A stretch of 64,000 nucleotides of DNA from Taibaiella sp965229095 (GCA_965229095.1 OZ245855.1:3286001-3350000), one strand, 5' to 3'. Shown: positions 42,318 through 50,696, numbered from the stretch's first letter. Numbers and translations are program-made. The notes: generated by a model from the sequence alone, not told the origin.

Positions 42318-43916
42318 ATGCCACAAACAGATTTTCTCGTTATCGGTTCCGGAATTGCCGGACTTACTTTTGCCGTTAAAACGGCGCAGCAATACCCGGA
42401 TAAAACCATTACGATACTCACGAAGGCTTATGCGGATGAAACCAATACCAAGTATGCCCAGGGTGGTATCGCGGTAGTGAACGACGATGAGCACGACAGC
42501 TTTGAACAGCATATCCAGGATACGCTGATAGCCGGCGACGGCCTTTGCGACGAAGATGTGGTACGCATGGTGGTAACCGAAGGCAGGGAACGTGTGGATG
42601 AGATCATCAACTGGGGCACCCGCTTCGATAAGGACGAAGAGGGCGAATACCTGCGCGGCAAGGAAGGCGGCCATTCTGCATTCCGCATCCTGCACCATAA
42701 AGATATTACCGGCTTCGAGATCGAACGTTCCCTCCTGGCCGAAGCGGCGAAATACAAGAATATTGTGGTCAACAACCATTGGTTCGTGGTCGATATCATT
42801 ACCCAACACCATTTGGGCTATCTGGTTTCCAAATCCACACCCAATATCGAATGCTATGGTGTGTATGTGCTGAACATGAAAACCGGCGAGATCGAAAAGC
42901 TGCTGGCCAAGGTTACACTGATGGCTTCGGGCGGTTGCGGACAAGTGTACCGTACCACCACCAATCCGCGTATTGCCACAGGGGATGGCGTAGCGATGGT
43001 GTACCGCGCTAAGGGCAGGATCGAGAATATGGAGTTTATCCAATTCCACCCTACCGCTTTGTACGAGGCCGGCATCAGCCCTTCGTTCCTGATTACGGAA
43101 GCGGTAAGGGGCGATGGGGGCATCCTGCGCAATAAGGATGAAGAAGCTTTCATGGCCCGTTACGATGAGCGAAAGGACCTTGCTCCGCGCGATATCGTGG
43201 CCCGGGCCATCGACAGTGAGATGAAACGCACGGGTACCGAGCATGTGTACCTCGATTGCCGGCATATGGACAAGGAAAAGTTCCTGAACCATTTTCCCAA
43301 CATCTACGAACGCTGCCGGCAGTCGGGCATAGACGCCCTGCAACAGATGATCCCCGTGGCTCCTGCAGCACATTACTCCTGCGGTGGTATCAAAGTAGAT
43401 GAAAGAGGCCGTACCTCTATCAATAATTTATATGCCTGCGGCGAATGCTCCAGCACCGGCCTGCACGGCGCCAACAGGCTGGCCAGCAATTCCCTCCTGG
43501 AAGCCCTGGTATTTGCCCACCGCTGCTATGCGGATATAGGCGACCGTATCCATGAGCTTACGTTCAAGGAAGATATACCCGAATGGAATACTGCCGGCAC
43601 TACGCAACCCAGGGAAATGATCCTGATCACGCAAAGCCTCAAGGAGCTGCAATCGGTCATGAGCGACTATGTGGGTATTGTACGGAACGATGTGCGCCTG
43701 GAGCGGGCTATGCGCCGCCTGGACCTGCTGCACGAGGAAACGGAACGCCTTTATGAAACCACAACGCTTTCGCCCCAACTGGCCGAACTACGCAACCTGA
43801 TCACGATCGGCTACTTGATCGTAAAAGGCGCCCAGTTCCGGAAAGAGAGCCGTGGCCTGCATTTCAATACGGACTATCCCCACCACAGCAACCGAAAAGA
43901 GAATATGGTACTGTAA
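42318..43916 (+). CDS. nadB: L-aspartate oxidase
   Basis: FAD enzyme that oxidises L-aspartate to iminoaspartate, the first step of de novo NAD synthesis; NadA then makes quinolinate (nadA is at 54335-55345). The 532-aa product has the dinucleotide motif GSGIAGLTFAVK (residues 10-21), TKAYADETNTKYAQGGIAVV and the conserved catalytic blocks FIQFHPTALYEAG, PRDIVARAIDSEM, AHYSCGGIKVDERGRTSINNLYACGECS and GLHGANRLASNSLLEALVFAHR. The C-terminal helical domain has SDYVGIVRNDVRLERAMRRLDLL. It sits alone, between an ArsC-like gene and a long repeat-bearing intergenic region. Confidence 0.96.
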   Translation: MPQTDFLVIGSGIAGLTFAVKTAQQYPDKTITILTKAYADETNTKYAQGGIAVVNDDEHDSFEQHIQDTLIAGDGLCDEDVVRMVVTEGRERVDEIINWGTRFDKDEEGEYLRGKEGGHSAFRILHHKDITGFEIERSLLAEAAKYKNIVVNNHWFVVDIITQHHLGYLVSKSTPNIECYGVYVLNMKTGEIEKLLAKVTLMASGGCGQVYRTTTNPRIATGDGVAMVYRAKGRIENMEFIQFHPTALYEAGISPSFLITEAVRGDGGILRNKDEEAFMARYDERKDLAPRDIVARAIDSEMKRTGTEHVYLDCRHMDKEKFLNHFPNIYERCRQSGIDALQQMIPVAPAAHYSCGGIKVDERGRTSINNLYACGECSSTGLHGANRLASNSLLEALVFAHRCYADIGDRIHELTFKEDIPEWNTAGTTQPREMILITQSLKELQSVMSDYVGIVRNDVRLERAMRRLDLLHEETERLYETTTLSPQLAELRNLITIGYLIVKGAQFRKESRGLHFNTDYPHHSNRKENMVL

Positions 43917-43973
43917 AGCTGCGGTATCCATGCTTACCGTATTGGCGCCTAAAAATACCTTATAACGCAGGGT

Positions 43974-44058
43974 CATGGTGAGCGAAGTCGAACCATGAGA
44001 GGCAGGCGTACTGCGTGATTTTTGTCGGTCTTCGACTTCGCTCAGACTGACAAAAATC
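43974..44058. repeat. REP-like nested palindromes
   Basis: CATGGT (43974-43979) pairs with ACCATG (43992-43997). GAGCGAAGTCGAA (43980-43992) is repeated in inverse at 44031-44043 as TTCGACTTCGCTC. GATTTTTGTC (44017-44026) is inverted at 44049-44058 as GACAAAAATC. The motif GAGCGAAGTCGAA is of the kind often seen in intergenic repeats of Bacteroidota. Confidence 0.7.
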
Positions 44059-44124
44059 GGCTTCGCTCAAAGGGATCAAAATAGATTGCGCTCAGAATTA
44101 CATTAATGTGTCTTTAGCAGGTTT

Positions 44125-44249
44125 GCGCAGCAACCGGGGAATCTTGATCGCTTATATATCAAGAGTACCCAGGATTCCTCATGCCACAAGCTACGCAAGC
44201 TTCATTCGGAATGACCAGCAGGATTGGTTGTTACCTATGCACGAGTAGG
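44125..44249 (+). repeat. Dispersed ~115-bp intergenic repeat, copy A
   Basis: This stretch aligns by eye with copy B at 45864-45970 in the same orientation (shared blocks GCAACCG, AAGAG.ACCCA, CACAAGCTAC, ATGACCAGCAG) and, in reverse, with copy C at 49451-49567 (GAAGCTTGCG, CTGGTCAT). Copies A and B flank the 3-hydroxyacyl-CoA dehydrogenase gene. Confidence 0.6.
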
Positions 44250-44381
44250 CATTTGTATCTCCCGGAGCTTTTGCAGAAAAATTATTACCTTCCTGGCTAG
44301 CGCATGAAATTCTTATGGCACACGCGAGGCCGTGTACGCCAGCAAAGCTTCATACAACGAGACTTCAAGTGGCATACATAG

Positions 44382-44409
44382 CAAAAGCGTACCGGCCGGT
44401 ACGCTTTTG
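44382..44409 (-). terminator. Probable terminator of the 3-hydroxyacyl-CoA dehydrogenase gene
   Basis: AAAAGCGTACCGGCCGGTACGCTTTT at 44383-44408 is a perfect palindrome, extended by one pair at each end. Its minus-strand T-run is only four bases, so strength is uncertain. Confidence 0.6.
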
Positions 44410-44459
44410 TTGTAATATAGTTCCCGCTATCATCGGCCTCAGCAAGAGGCCAGGCACAT

Positions 44460-45629
44460 TTACTGAAAAAACTTCTTCCCTTCAACGCCCATCCTGCGCA
44501 AGAGAGCGCTGGCCCGGTAACGGTCTTCCCTATAGGTATCGTACAAAGCATCAAGGCCGGCCAGCACATAATCGGCGCCCAGCTCGTCGCACCAATGCAG
44601 CAGGCCTTTGGGATAGTTGACGCCCTTGGTCATGGCCAGCTCCACATCGGCGGCCGAAGCCACTTGCCATTGCACTGCATCGGCTGCTTCGTTGATCAGC
44701 ATAAACAGAATGCGCTCCGCGATCCTTTTACCAGCTGCTTCGTCTTTATCAGGTTCGGGTAATACGACACCTTCGGCATAGCTATAGAATCCTTTTCCCG
44801 TTTTACGGCCCAGCCAGCCCGCTTCCAGTAAACGTTTCTGAGAGAAGGAAGGCTTGTAACGCGGATCGTAAAAGAAGGACTGGAATACCGTTTCGGTAAC
44901 GATATAGTTCACATCATGACCGATGTAATCCATTAGGGTAAAGGGTCCCATCTTAAAACCGGCGAGCGCCGTCATGGCCCAATCGATGGTAGCCATACCG
45001 GCAATGCCTTCTTCATAAATGCGTAAGGCTTCGCCATAAAAAGGACGGGCTACGCGGTTTACGATAAAGCCGGGGGTATCTTTGGCGATTACCGGCGCTT
45101 TGCCCCATTGTGCCATCAGTTGCTTTATCTTTCCGGGCAGGCCGGGTTCCGTTTGCACCGCCGGTATCACTTCTACCAGGGCCATCAATGGCGCCGGGTT
45201 GAAGAAATGTATCCCCAGCACACGTTGGGGTTGCGCACAGGCAGCAGCTATCGAGGCGATAGATAGCGAAGAGGTGTTGGAAGCCAATACACAATCTTCT
45301 TTCACGATCTTTTCCAGCGCGGCAAATACGTTCTTCTTTACTTCTAGGTTTTCGACAATGGCCTCGATCACCAGTCCGCAACCCGCAAAGGCATTCATAT
45401 CGGAAGTAAAGGAAAGTCGTTCCAGCACTGCTGTTGCATCGGGCAGCTTCCCTTTCTCCTGCAACTTCTGCAACGTGGCGGACAGGTTACTTTTGCTTTT
45501 TTCCAAAGCCTGCGGATTTGCATCCAATATGGTTACCGGGTGGCCCGCCATAGCTGCGACCTGGGCAATACCGCTGCCCATAGCACCGCTGCCAATAATA
45601 CCTACTGAGAAATGATGGTCTGTTTGCAT
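44460..45629 (-). CDS. 3-hydroxyacyl-CoA dehydrogenase
   Basis: NAD-dependent oxidation of L-3-hydroxyacyl-CoA to 3-oxoacyl-CoA, in beta-oxidation, phenylacetate or related CoA pathways; resembles PaaH/FadB-type stand-alone dehydrogenases. ATG 45629 gives 389 aa (the frame is open to a TTG at 45653). The Rossmann motif is VGIIGSGAMGSGIAQVAAMAGHPVTILDANPQAL near residue 10. The catalytic block is NTSSLSIASIAAACAQPQRVLGIHFFNPAPLMALVEVI; the C-terminal domain has KDTPGFIVNRVARPFYGEALRIYEEGIAGMATIDWAM and LMDYIGHDVN. TATTTTTG (45658-45651, minus strand) precedes the ATG by about 21 bp. No other beta-oxidation gene is adjacent, but fadD and a possible ETF oxidoreductase lie within 12 kb. Confidence 0.9.
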   Translation of the reverse strand: MQTDHHFSVGIIGSGAMGSGIAQVAAMAGHPVTILDANPQALEKSKSNLSATLQKLQEKGKLPDATAVLERLSFTSDMNAFAGCGLVIEAIVENLEVKKNVFAALEKIVKEDCVLASNTSSLSIASIAAACAQPQRVLGIHFFNPAPLMALVEVIPAVQTEPGLPGKIKQLMAQWGKAPVIAKDTPGFIVNRVARPFYGEALRIYEEGIAGMATIDWAMTALAGFKMGPFTLMDYIGHDVNYIVTETVFQSFFYDPRYKPSFSQKRLLEAGWLGRKTGKGFYSYAEGVVLPEPDKDEAAGKRIAERILFMLINEAADAVQWQVASAADVELAMTKGVNYPKGLLHWCDELGADYVLAGLDALYDTYREDRYRASALLRRMGVEGKKFFQ

Positions 45630-45650
45630 ACTGCTTGTATCGATTGTGCG

Positions 45651-45658
45651 CAAAAATA
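45651..45658 (-). promoter_or_regulatory. Promoter element of the 3-hydroxyacyl-CoA dehydrogenase gene
   Basis: The minus strand reads TATTTTTG (TAnnTTTG). It would give a short leader of roughly 16 nt before ATG 45629. Confidence 0.45.
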
Positions 45659-45863
45659 ATGATGTTTCCCGGGGGATGGCTATAAGCCTGAAAAAAAGAA
45701 ATGAGTATTTCCGGGAAGAAACAAGGATATAGTGAAGGATGCTGCAGGATACAATCGTGAACCAGACAATTGCAGGACAATCACCTTAGATCGCGGTCAT
45801 ACTCAGGAATGATACATTATGCTGCAATCATAGCCCGGTGAACATTGCCTTTGCTAGCCAATA

Positions 45864-45970
45864 GCGCAACCGAAGGATCTTAATAGCTAAGCGATAAGAG
45901 CACCCAAGATCTCTCATTTCACAAGCTACTTTCAACATGACCAGCAGAAGTGTTTGTCGTTTATACACGG
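45864..45970 (+). repeat. Dispersed ~110-bp intergenic repeat, copy B
   Basis: Aligned by eye with copy A at 44125-44249 in the same orientation, with several small gaps. It lies in the 380-bp gap between the dehydrogenase gene and dcd; the rest of that gap, apart from the dcd terminator, shows no gene. Confidence 0.6.
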
Positions 45971-45985
45971 CCAGGCTGTAAAAGA

Positions 45986-46019
45986 AATGACCTGCCAGGC
46001 GGATACCGGGCAGGTCATT
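45986..46019 (-). terminator. Rho-independent terminator of dcd
   Basis: AATGACCTGCC (45986-45996) pairs with GGCAGGTCATT (46009-46019); on the minus strand the tail TTTCTTTT follows. Confidence 0.8.
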
Positions 46020-46033
46020 CAAAAAGATTAACC

Positions 46034-46570
46034 TTAAAAACTATTCTTCCACATCATGCTTTCCACAGGACGAATGGTACGCTCGGTATATTTGGCATTT
46101 ACCTTGGTATTGTATTTATTTTCGACCTCACCATCTACGGGGAAGTAGATCAATTGGCCGATAGGCATCCCGGCATAGATCCGTACAGGATGAACGCAGG
46201 ATATCTCCAGGGTCCAGGTATTGCAGAAGCCCACATCGCCTTTACCGGCTGTAGCGTGAATATCGATACCCAGACGGCCTGTAGACGATTTCCCTTCCAG
46301 GAAAGGTACATGGGCATGCGTTTCGGTGTATTCTTCCGTAACGCCAAGGTAGAGGATACCGGGCTGCAGTACATAGCCTTCTTCGGGTATCTCAAAATGG
46401 CTGATCTGGTTATGTTTCCGGGCATCCAGCACTTTATCCTGGTATACGGCAAGGTGTTTGCCCAGGTGCACATCATAGGAATTGCTGCCCAGGTATTGCC
46501 TGTCGTAAGGTTCGATAACTATGGTACCTTTTTCTATTTCTTCAAGGATACGCAGGTCGGAAAGGATCAT
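46034..46570 (-). CDS. dcd: dCTP deaminase
   Basis: Deaminates dCTP to dUTP, feeding dTMP synthesis. 178 aa, full length for the dCTP deaminase/dUTPase superfamily. Motifs: SNSYDVHLGKHLAVY near residue 29, LGVTEEYTETHAHVPFLEGKSSTGRLGIDIHATAGKGDVGFCNTWTLEISCV (the superfamily core; the conserved Gly-Lys-Ser-Ser and the C-terminal beta part are present) and VHPVRIYAGMPIGQLIYFPV. Bifunctional dCTP deaminase/dUTPase cannot be excluded. A TATTTTTG element (46619-46612, minus strand) lies about 42 bp upstream. It ends at a good terminator and is a single-gene unit. Confidence 0.95.
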   Translation of the reverse strand: MILSDLRILEEIEKGTIVIEPYDRQYLGSNSYDVHLGKHLAVYQDKVLDARKHNQISHFEIPEEGYVLQPGILYLGVTEEYTETHAHVPFLEGKSSTGRLGIDIHATAGKGDVGFCNTWTLEISCVHPVRIYAGMPIGQLIYFPVDGEVENKYNTKVNAKYTERTIRPVESMMWKNSF

Positions 46571-46643
46571 CGGGTATTAAAAATAAATGGGTAAAACGGA
46601 AATTTGTTGCGCAAAAATAGAGAAACGGCGGTACTTTCCGGCT

Positions 46644-47162
46644 TTAATTATTGATGGGCAGCTGTACCCTGTCCCTGAGCCAGCTATAATTAAGCGGCTG
46701 CAGCCAGTTTTTCAGCATTTCGCCCTTGGTCGCTACCAGGTTATTGAACAACAAGGTATCCCCGTTGATGTATCCTTTATCGATGGCATATTGTACCTGT
46801 CCCATAGGCAATACTTCGGGCTGGCCTTTTACCAGGAAGGTAATGGAAAGACGATCGAACAGGTTGACCTCATATTGCCTTTCGATACTTTTGACCACTC
46901 TTACCGAGCTATCGGTGCTGCAACCGCTTACGGCCACATCGGTTTCATCGGCCATCAGCACAATAAAACGGCGGAACAAAAGTTTGGCCCAGCCTTTTAC
47001 CGGTGTACCGTGGGCCTGCCATTGTGCATAAAAATGATGCAGCTGCTCGTTGATCTCCAGCTCTTCCTTTTCGCTAAAAGGACGGCTGCTCTGGTATATC
47101 CATACACGTGACCCATCGGCAAAACCGGCCGGGAGCAACGTGCTCAAGTCGTAATTATTCAT
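46644..47162 (-). CDS. Conserved hypothetical protein
   Basis: A 172-aa soluble protein. I do not recognise a function. Sequence features: MNNYDLSTLLPAGFADGSRVWIYQSSRPFSEKEELEINEQLHHFYAQWQAHGTPVKGWAKLLFRRFIVLMADETDVAVSG; then CSTDSSVRVVKSIERQYEVNLFDRLSITFLVKGQPEVLPMGQV. Homologues in Bacteroidota are sometimes labelled ABC transporter ATPase, but no Walker motifs are visible, so that label is not supported. No signal peptide, helical/mixed composition. The promoter element TAACTTTG ends 4 nt before ATG 47162, implying a leaderless transcript. Confidence 0.72.
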   Translation of the reverse strand: MNNYDLSTLLPAGFADGSRVWIYQSSRPFSEKEELEINEQLHHFYAQWQAHGTPVKGWAKLLFRRFIVLMADETDVAVSGCSTDSSVRVVKSIERQYEVNLFDRLSITFLVKGQPEVLPMGQVQYAIDKGYINGDTLLFNNLVATKGEMLKNWLQPLNYSWLRDRVQLPINN

Positions 47163-47166
47163 AGCG

Positions 47167-47174
47167 CAAAGTTA
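47167..47174 (-). promoter_or_regulatory. Promoter element directly before the 47162 gene
   Basis: The minus strand reads TAACTTTG, then CGCT and ATG at 47162. This suggests a leaderless mRNA. Confidence 0.5.
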
Positions 47175-47213
47175 CGGATTATGGACGGGATTGCTGACGG
47201 CCGGGGAATACCT

Positions 47214-48713
47214 TTAATGTTGTACCAGTATTTTCCTGAAGACACGTTTCTCTTCCATGTCGATATGTAACAGGTACAACCCGGAAGGAAGGCTTGAAAC
47301 GGAAATAACGGATTTTCCTGCCTTCGAACTGTCTTTTATACCCGTTTCTCTACCCACAATACTGATCATAGAAACGGTAAAAGACTGGCCCGGTGCTGCT
47401 GCAATACTGATCTTATCGCTTGCCGGATTGGGATATACCTTAAACAGCTTTTCGGTTAGTTCAAGTCCTTCATTAAGAGATAGCGGCTGATTACTCTCTC
47501 CACAGAATTGCCCGTTTTTCCTGGCGCCTTTCAGGAAACTTGAATACGCAGTTTCCGTTGGGAAGTGGGTATAGCTGGACGATAACATCCCGAGCCCTTC
47601 TTTATAGGAAGAATGATTTCTGCTCTGTTCAAAAACGTACAACTGTCCGTTGTCTGCCAGGAAATTATTGTACCAGGTATGTGTATTCGACCGGAAGCAA
47701 AAGGAGCTGTCCTCTTCCCGGAAATAATAAAAATCAGGATTGTGCCACTGTTCCGGCATCCAGGTAGTATCGACCAGCAGTTCGTCTGTAATACTAAGGG
47801 TCCTTGGACCATAGCCGCTGTAAGCTTCCAGGCCGGGAGGGCCATTGGTTGTCCTTCTTAAACCGGAATAATGAGAATCCATATTGTAGATCACGGTATC
47901 GCCGGAACTATTTTTGGTAGTGACTGAATCCCATACAGTACGCTGCACCTGGTATATCTGCGGGTCGTTATGAGTCTCTGTAATTATGACATCACCCACC
48001 TCATAATCGAATATCTTTTTATGAGAAGGATTACTATAATTTACCCTTCTAAACATCAGATCCGGCACATGGAAAAGCTCAGACGGTTGCATTGATTCAT
48101 TAAGATAATAATCAATCTGACGATCGTAGACTTGTGATAATGTATCCTTATAAGGGAACAGGTAGAAATCAATAGCCTGCCGGAAACCATTGTGCTTGGT
48201 CAGCATAATCTCCAGACCATTCAGAGCATCTCCATTGACAACATTGGTTCCGTTCATTACCGTTAAGCGAATTGTTTTTATGGAATCCAGGATACCGCCG
48301 ATCGTCATAGTATCGTGGATAGTGACTGTAGCGAGGTAATGCAGAGACGCGCTGTCCCCCAACATAGTCCAGGTATCTGCTAAGGCTGCCTGGTTGCGGA
48401 TCTTCAGCGTATCGCCCCAATGGTTGGGAATATAAGTTACACCATCTGAGCCTTCTATAATTACCCTACCTATCCAGTTTCCAGCCAGAGTATCAGCAAA
48501 TGCACCAATATCATTGGCTTTTACCCTGGCTGTTCTAAAAGGGTAATATAATATGTTCCCGTTGTGGTAGCGCACCGAATCTATACTTATACCCCGCAAG
48601 TATCCCCTGGGATTAGTAAAGTAAGTCTTGTGTTCCTGCGGAATGCAAGAGTAAGATTGACCGGAAACAGGCTCCAGCCACAGTAGCAGGATAAAAAGGA
48701 ACAGGTATTTCAT
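47214..48713 (-). CDS. Secreted protein with T9SS type A sorting domain
   Basis: A 499-aa surface protein of unknown role. The signal peptide is MKYLFLFILLLWLEPVSGQ. The body (residues ~20-410) is Tyr/Asn/Asp-rich beta structure with few Cys (SYSCIPQEHKTYF, QFCGESNQP). The last ~80 residues, LTEKLFKVYPNPASDKISIAAAPGQSFTVSMISIVG, then LYLLHIDMEEKRVFRKILVQH, are a T9SS type A sorting domain (por secretion C-terminal type). Nothing nearby suggests a partner. It is transcribed alone, between the hypothetical gene and the GNAT gene, with no strong terminator seen. Confidence 0.85.
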   Translation of the reverse strand: MKYLFLFILLLWLEPVSGQSYSCIPQEHKTYFTNPRGYLRGISIDSVRYHNGNILYYPFRTARVKANDIGAFADTLAGNWIGRVIIEGSDGVTYIPNHWGDTLKIRNQAALADTWTMLGDSASLHYLATVTIHDTMTIGGILDSIKTIRLTVMNGTNVVNGDALNGLEIMLTKHNGFRQAIDFYLFPYKDTLSQVYDRQIDYYLNESMQPSELFHVPDLMFRRVNYSNPSHKKIFDYEVGDVIITETHNDPQIYQVQRTVWDSVTTKNSSGDTVIYNMDSHYSGLRRTTNGPPGLEAYSGYGPRTLSITDELLVDTTWMPEQWHNPDFYYFREEDSSFCFRSNTHTWYNNFLADNGQLYVFEQSRNHSSYKEGLGMLSSSYTHFPTETAYSSFLKGARKNGQFCGESNQPLSLNEGLELTEKLFKVYPNPASDKISIAAAPGQSFTVSMISIVGRETGIKDSSKAGKSVISVSSLPSGLYLLHIDMEEKRVFRKILVQH

Positions 48714-48755
48714 GGTAAAGAATTCACTATGAAATTAGCTCTTTTCATACATATA

Positions 48756-49349
48756 CTAACACCATTCTTCTGCATACTTCCCGAATACGCGTTCTTTGAG
48801 CTCCGGCCATTCTTCTTTGAGGATGCTGTAGTAGACGGTATTCCGGAGCGTACCATCGTCGTTCACCATATGATGTCGTGCCAGGCCTTCGTACTGGCCG
48901 CCAATACTTTCAATCGCCCGGCGGGATTGCTCATTCTTCTCATTGGTCTTGATCTCGACGCGGTTCAGGCCCAGGGTTTCGAAGGCATACTTCAGCATCA
49001 GGTATTTCATGGCCCTGTTCAACCCGGTGCGGTGAAATTGTTCATCGATCCAGGTCCAGCCTATTTCTACCCTTTTGTGGCGTTCGTCGAGATTGCCGAA
49101 GCGGGTAGAGCCGGCAATGGCATTGTTCTTTTTATCGAATACAAGAAAGGGTATGGATTTGTATTCTTCCCTGTCGGCTATGGCCTGGGTTACAAATTTT
49201 ACAAGATCGGCTTCCGAATAAATGAAGGAAGTCATGTACTGGTACAAATGCGGCTGCGCCAGGGCTATGGGCTGCAGCAAAGCGATATCTTCCTGTTGCA
49301 GGGGGCGCAACAAAACCCGTTTATTTTCAAGAATGGGGTAACGATTCAT
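48756..49349 (-). CDS. GNAT acetyltransferase (RimJ/RimL-like)
   Basis: A 197-aa acetyltransferase using acetyl-CoA, cytoplasmic. The GNAT fold is visible: VLLRPLQQEDIALLQPIAL near the start, then IAGSTRFGNLDERHKRVEIGWTWIDEQFHRTGLNRAMKYLMLKYAFETLGLNRVEIKTNEKNEQSRRAIESIGGQYEGLARHH, matching motif A and B of RimJ/RimL-type enzymes that modify protein N-termini or small molecules. The exact substrate is unknown. Start ATG 49349; TACCTTTA, one base off the -7 consensus, lies about 21 bp upstream. Confidence 0.88.
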   Translation of the reverse strand: MNRYPILENKRVLLRPLQQEDIALLQPIALAQPHLYQYMTSFIYSEADLVKFVTQAIADREEYKSIPFLVFDKKNNAIAGSTRFGNLDERHKRVEIGWTWIDEQFHRTGLNRAMKYLMLKYAFETLGLNRVEIKTNEKNEQSRRAIESIGGQYEGLARHHMVNDDGTLRNTVYYSILKEEWPELKERVFGKYAEEWC

Positions 49350-49450
49350 GGCGTCTGGTTATTCCATAAAGGTAAAATTCCGGCAAGTTAAGTGCGCAAT
49401 GTTAACTAAATAATATAAACTGACGATTTCTATACCGGCAACAAATACTC

Positions 49451-49567
49451 TTACTGGTCATGCAGAACGAAGCTTGCGGAGCATGATGCGAAGAGAAGCA
49501 TCCGGGATATTCCTGATATTTATAGCGACCAAGATGCTTCGGTTCCTTCGGAGACCTCAGCATGACC
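49451..49567 (-). repeat. Dispersed ~115-bp intergenic repeat, copy C (inverted)
   Basis: This copy is in the opposite orientation to A and B. It is bounded by GGTCATGC (49456-49463) and GCATGACC (49560-49567), an 8-bp perfect terminal inverted repeat. Inside, ATGCTTCGG and GAAGCATC form further palindromes. The rest of the 472-bp gap before the oxidoreductase genes (49350-49822) holds a terminator and no gene that I can support. Confidence 0.6.
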
Positions 49568-49761
49568 GCGATTTGAGGTTGTTGCTCGTCAAAGCGTCCG
49601 GTCACGACCGCATCTGTAACATCCATTTACCCTATTGAGTGGCGCTTGTGAAGCATGAGGAATGAATACTCTTGCTATTCCTTAGTTCCTGTGTTTTTAA
49701 ATACAAAGATTTTGCTCAGGATATGTCTTTGCTTCCATTTTCCAGATCGGCTATAATATAA

Positions 49762-49791
49762 AAACCCGCAGCCATCGTGAGCTGCGGGTTT
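49762..49791 (-). terminator. Rho-independent terminator of the oxidoreductase operon
   Basis: AAACCCGCAGC (49762-49772) pairs with GCTGCGGGTTT (49781-49791); the loop is 8 nt and five T follow on the minus strand. Confidence 0.88.
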
Positions 49792-49822
49792 GTTGTATAC
49801 TTTAGTAGATATTTGGATCCGA

Positions 49823-50599
49823 TTACAGCGACTGCGCTACCATTTCGGCGATGTCCAGCACCTGTACATGATCTTCCTGTTCCTTGTTCTTTACGCCATC
49901 CATCAGCATTGTGGTGCAGAAAGGGCAATTGGCAGCGATCACCGAAGCTCCGGTAGCCAAGGCTTCTTCCGAACGTTCGATATTGATGCGTTTATTGCCG
50001 GGCTCGTCCTCCTTAAACATCTGGGCGCCGCCTGCTCCGCAACAAAGACCATTGGTTTTGCAGCGCTTCATCTCGATCAGCTCCACATCCATTGCTTCCA
50101 GCACGGCACGGGGCGCTTCGTAGATATTATTGGCGCGACCCAGGTAGCAGCTATCGTGGTAGGTTATTTTCTTGCCTTTGAAAGCGCCGCCTTCTTTCAT
50201 CACGATCTTACCTTCCGCGATCAGCTGGTTAATAAAGGTGGTATGATGGATCACCTCGTACTCACCGCCCAGGGCAGGGTATTCGTTCTTAAAGATATTG
50301 AAGCAATGCGGGCATGCAGTCACGATCTTTTTGATACCATAGCCATTCAGCAATTGTATATTGTTATAAGCCATCATCTGGAAAAGGAACTCGTTGCCGG
50401 AACGACGAGCGGGATCTCCCGTACACATTTCTTCTTTTCCCAGGATGGCAAAGGAAACACCTACTTTATCCAGGATGGTGGCAAATGCCTTGGTAATACG
50501 TTGCGCCCGCTGGTCAAAGCTTCCTGCGCATCCTACCCAAAACAGCACTTCCGGTTGTGTTCCTTCGGCCATGTATTCGGCCATTGTCTTTATGTGCAT
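49823..50599 (-). CDS. CCG-domain iron-sulphur protein (HdrB/GlpC-like)
   Basis: A 258-aa cytoplasmic protein with two cysteine-rich CCG domains of the HdrB/GlpC/LutA type that bind non-cubane [4Fe-4S] clusters and take part in electron transfer. Visible blocks: LFWVGCAGSFDQRA, ILGKEEMCTGDPARR, VTACPHCFNIFKNEYPALGGEYEVIHH, HDSCYLGRANNIYEAPRAVL and RCKTNGLCCGAGGAQMF, and IAANCPFCTTML. It is downstream of and in the same transcription direction as the membrane iron-sulphur protein gene (gap about 97 bp). Together they resemble the modules of ETF:menaquinone oxidoreductase (EtfD-like), here split into two polypeptides. Other CCG systems (lactate or glycolate oxidation) remain possible. Confidence 0.85.
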   Translation of the reverse strand: MHIKTMAEYMAEGTQPEVLFWVGCAGSFDQRAQRITKAFATILDKVGVSFAILGKEEMCTGDPARRSGNEFLFQMMAYNNIQLLNGYGIKKIVTACPHCFNIFKNEYPALGGEYEVIHHTTFINQLIAEGKIVMKEGGAFKGKKITYHDSCYLGRANNIYEAPRAVLEAMDVELIEMKRCKTNGLCCGAGGAQMFKEDEPGNKRINIERSEEALATGASVIAANCPFCTTMLMDGVKNKEQEDHVQVLDIAEMVAQSL

Positions 50600-50696
50600 G
50601 TGTGTCTTTTTTTAAATCGGCAATACGCTGTAATTAACTGCTATCGCCATAAACCAGTTCTCCTGTACAACGGCCGGAATCCCGCTTGTCTGCAGC

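Larger units (their letters stand above)
43917..44382. other. Long intergenic region with repeats, no gene
   Basis: Most of the 543-bp gap between nadB and the 3-hydroxyacyl-CoA dehydrogenase gene. It holds nested REP-like palindromes (43974-44058) and one copy of a dispersed ~115-bp repeat (44125-44249). I see no supported ORF or RNA gene in it. Confidence 0.55.

Noticed and set aside
42312..43373. A 353-codon open frame antisense to nadB
   Set aside because: It is the complement of conserved NadB sequence, with no start signal of its own and no recognisable domain.
44297..44569. Small gene in the gap after nadB
   Set aside because: The frames on both strands overlap the dehydrogenase terminator and coding end and show no start signal or conserved sequence.
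46644..47162. ABC transporter ATPase label for the 172-aa protein
   Set aside because: No Walker A, Walker B or signature motif is visible.
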